NCBI GenBank assembly: GCA_947184155.2
Contig: CAMXCT020001125.1
Location: 648,372 to 712,371 of the forward strand
Direction: 5' to 3'
Length of the DNA stretch: 64,000 nucleotides
From: Cladocopium goreaui
Taxonomy: Eukaryota > Sar > Dinophyceae > Suessiales > Symbiodiniaceae
The notes below the pieces were generated by a model. It was not told where the DNA came from. It worked only from the letters and a program-made list of their open reading frames with translations, and made no database searches. Both the position numbers and the translations under genes were made by a program. Position 1 is the stretch's first letter. Each line of letters opens with the position of its first letter. Positions 63,201-64,000 of this stretch are shown in pieces.

Positions 63201-64000
63201 TTCAACAAGCTCTTCGATAAAAGTCAAGTCATCACGATCATTGTCCAGCTTGATCAACATGTCGAACTTGGGGCCAATAATGATTCTAACTTCATCAACA
63301 AAACGATGGAGTCCACATCTGTCCATGATGATAGCTTTGGCCCTTGCTCTGACTGAACCGAGGGTGTTGTCGGACTTGGACTGATCGTCAGTCAAATCAT
63401 CGACTTTCCAGAAGACATATTGCTTGTTGGGGTCACGATACATACGTTTGGGTAGTCCCTCCTGGTAGTCCTCAATGGCGATCTCGTGCACTTCAGGTTC
63501 CAGATCAAATGAGATCCTGCGATCATCAGAAGACTTCTTCGCGCTGGCTATCCTCGGTGAGGTATAATCCGTAGAATCTTCATTGTCGCTATCAAAGAAG
63601 GAATCAATGGTAATGGGAGTCGCTTTCTTCTTTGGTGTTTTCTTGCTGGTTCTTTCTGAAGATGCTGAAGGCGATTGATCTGCATGCAGGAATTTACATT
63701 TGCTCCCGAACGTGCAGGTACCCTTTTGCCAATTCCAACATATCTTCTTCTTGGGTCCAGCTGAAGATGAACTTCCTCTACCTTTCCCTCTTGATGAATC
63801 TCGACTTCCGCTTCTGCCTTTCTTACCTTTCATCTTGGCATCATAGACCTTCTGAGAATGACTGTAGAGACATTTGTCACCTTTGTTGCATCCTCCTTTA
63901 TTGAAGAAGTAGTTACAGAAAATCTTCTTCTTGTCAACGGGTGAAGATGATCTTCCCTTCCCACCTTTGCCTTTCTTGTTGTTCTTGTCGGCATGAGACT
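60273..64000 (-). CDS. ORF A: CCCH-finger Gag region, protease and integrase (5' end outside window)
   Basis: The frame is open to the window edge; the ATG at 63833 is internal. Before it lies a CCCH finger FCNYFFNKGGCNKGDKCLYSH (CX8CX5CX3H), and 30 residues after it a second, ICWNWQKGTCTFGSKCKFLH (CX7CX5CX3H). Residue ~243 (from 63833) is the aspartic protease motif FILDSGSGHDLIS. The integrase starts with an H..H..C..C zinc motif (HKLTHRYKNPYCDSCIRAK, ~507-525), followed by catalytic Asp in ITFDAVDTS (~551), Asp in AYSDHAPQF (~610) and Glu in NSIAERTN (~642). The C-terminal 500 residues are acidic and Lys-rich, with a folded-looking piece (DGKIYLNDDGEKVKLNVKG). No stop interrupts it. Family: Ty1/Copia. 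CCCH fingers in place of the usual CCHC knuckle are the odd feature. Confidence 0.88.
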   Translation of the reverse strand, partial: SHADKNNKKGKGGKGRSSSPVDKKKIFCNYFFNKGGCNKGDKCLYSHSQKVYDAKMKGKKGRSGSRDSSRGKGRGSSSSAGPKKKICWNWQKGTCTFGSKCKFLHADQSPSASSERTSKKTPKKKATPITIDSFFDSDNEDSTDYTSPRIASAKKSSDDRRISFDLEPEVHEIAIEDYQEGLPKRMYRDPNKQYVFWKVDDLTDDQSKSDNTLGSVRARAKAIIMDRCGLHRFVDEVRIIIGPKFDMLIKLDNDRDDLTFIEELVEHEVGNPLMKSKSIMCISLPVQAKDRRFILDSGSGHDLISARKAARMNLKQRTCDPIMFHTANGSTATQTEAEIDLGTFDVTSHAYVLDDTPSVMSLGKRCMEEGYSFVWPSGQMPFMITKNGERIDLTIHDNIPYVDLGTYECTPHECHHASKIHDLLIHSQVGFNDFNDIDDVGQPSRRVHLDGESGLETSTEDHNCSRYVKKLKVKKKKRAMNRQKHLATPGEEEEEPPEGGEYEPGTPLGDPPGDDTDLEDDGHGAPEDAAEDDEDDIEIDVVEGESRVAKRGTLKREANSLNHKLTHRYKNPYCDSCIRAKMKHFKTRRGAYKRELKKFGDLITFDAVDTSKVHDDVLVLEKEVLVVRDCYTGIIGAYPSDRMTKDDVVRAVKQFIGAKKVRQAYSDHAPQFIEAMNEMKIPIDHSLPGRPQTNSIAERTNQFILTATSTCLLEAGLPPCFWRTAILCVCHLLNVEPNDDELSAWCKLHGSEFAGKLIPYGARVNYKPPKTREAGQLHKFGPDSIPGVFAGYHIGPGMHWSRQYKVWPLSEFVHQNLGDDASKPEHRLLKPHLTEKVEMVTPLTFPCKQEYERVNTTLEGMKEREILDGDPSKVPHGDDEEHDQDEDDDELDDGDDGGPGPSGGKVSKKPLDDSEDIFDKDKDPEEMTLQELIDAQPDHWKKGKAGDGKIYLNDDGEKVKLNVKGYPYKIGDDSRRMFRTSLRPKGTYSPEEWRKLSQSDRNTILKAEKKKLEKKEADDKAKRLVEEKKKKATKKEKKDSKKDKDEPKSKDDEGGDESKKDDSHSKSKKSDAGVGEVVKNKVTLPITCTSTYLDLYDIVDDDDVHGRRYIDCRKVKRNADASPCSDASTDVPDDEEYLTEWDEWSEVEKGRGPKASWSGEVWSTLSGEISRFSMATPGESTMIKNGKCVNVKNVKNIATDDDEYIPFPTMPCTSASKSKKDNKTNKKGKNEKLNKTGQKNR

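Larger units (their letters stand above)
47480..64000 (-). mobile_element. giant Copia-type retroelement block (5' end beyond the window)
   Basis: Four large minus-strand frames without introns occupy this interval with only 263 bases between A and B and overlaps between B/C and C/D. Domain order protease, integrase, reverse transcriptase, RNase H is that of Copia/Ty1. The unit starts right of 64000; on the left the sequence changes at 47480 from TGTA repeats to unique sequence, and the minus strand there ends in ATTCGCA, compatible with an LTR ending in CA. More than 16.5 kb is far above the 5-8 kb usual for Copia. The LTR pair cannot be tested because the 5' LTR is not in the window, so ORFs C and D could instead belong to an adjacent or nested element. 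Confidence 0.7.

Noticed and set aside
48171-63904. Many plus-strand frames of 60-170 aa opposite the retroelement ORFs
   Set aside because: Shadows of the long minus-strand frames; none has a motif.

Overview
The window looks like nuclear DNA of a dinoflagellate, probably of the Symbiodiniaceae/Suessiales type. The reasons are many short exons separated by introns that often use GC-AG or GA-AG borders, a preference for AG|G at 3' splice sites, tandem gene copies on one strand, several kilobases of simple repeats, and a very large Copia-type retroelement with a dinoflagellate-style CCCH-finger Gag region. Nothing suggests a prokaryote: there are no operons with ribosome binding sites, and the host genes are broken into exons of 50-300 bases. 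I found no tRNA, rRNA or CRISPR array.

Layout. Almost all host coding signal is on the minus strand. Bases 1-5.1 kb hold the 5' end of a Trp-rich protein and a few isolated exons of unknown genes. From 14.5 to 5.46 kb runs a gene of about 14 exons for an asparagine-synthetase-like amidotransferase; its introns hold a palindromic MITE and a 1.25-kb TIR element with an 8-bp target duplication. From 30.3 to 15.9 kb lie two tandem paralogues (GT-B, then GT-A) of a glycosyltransferase with an HxRRxD motif. They are separated by about 3.9 kb of CTAT/ATCTAT repeat and a 22-bp satellite. The two paralogues disagree at six of seven intron positions that can be compared. From 31 to 46 kb there are pieces of at least three further unrecognised genes, relics of a DDE transposase, a 2.4-kb TIR element with a 9-bp target duplication that interrupts one of these relics, and a third TIR element. 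Exon borders were inferred by eye from splice signals and reading phase; starts of most multi-exon genes are not known.

From about 47.5 kb to the right edge the minus strand is one continuous retroelement-like block of more than 16 kb: ORF A (tandem CCCH fingers, aspartic protease, DDE integrase; runs off the window), ORF B (Copia-order reverse transcriptase and RNase H), ORF C (1989 aa) and ORF D (1290 aa). Adjacent ORFs B/C and C/D overlap. ORF C has a GPCTGGS domain resembling a methyltransferase. ORF D has a retroviral-like zinc knuckle followed by a region that matches, in order, the motifs of the Tpt1/KptA RNA 2'-phosphotransferase family, including the LRH motif. A Tpt1-like enzyme carried as cargo by a giant Copia-type element is the most unusual item here. 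The second is the intron turnover in the glycosyltransferase pair, where MITEs sit directly upstream of, or supply, 3' splice sites.
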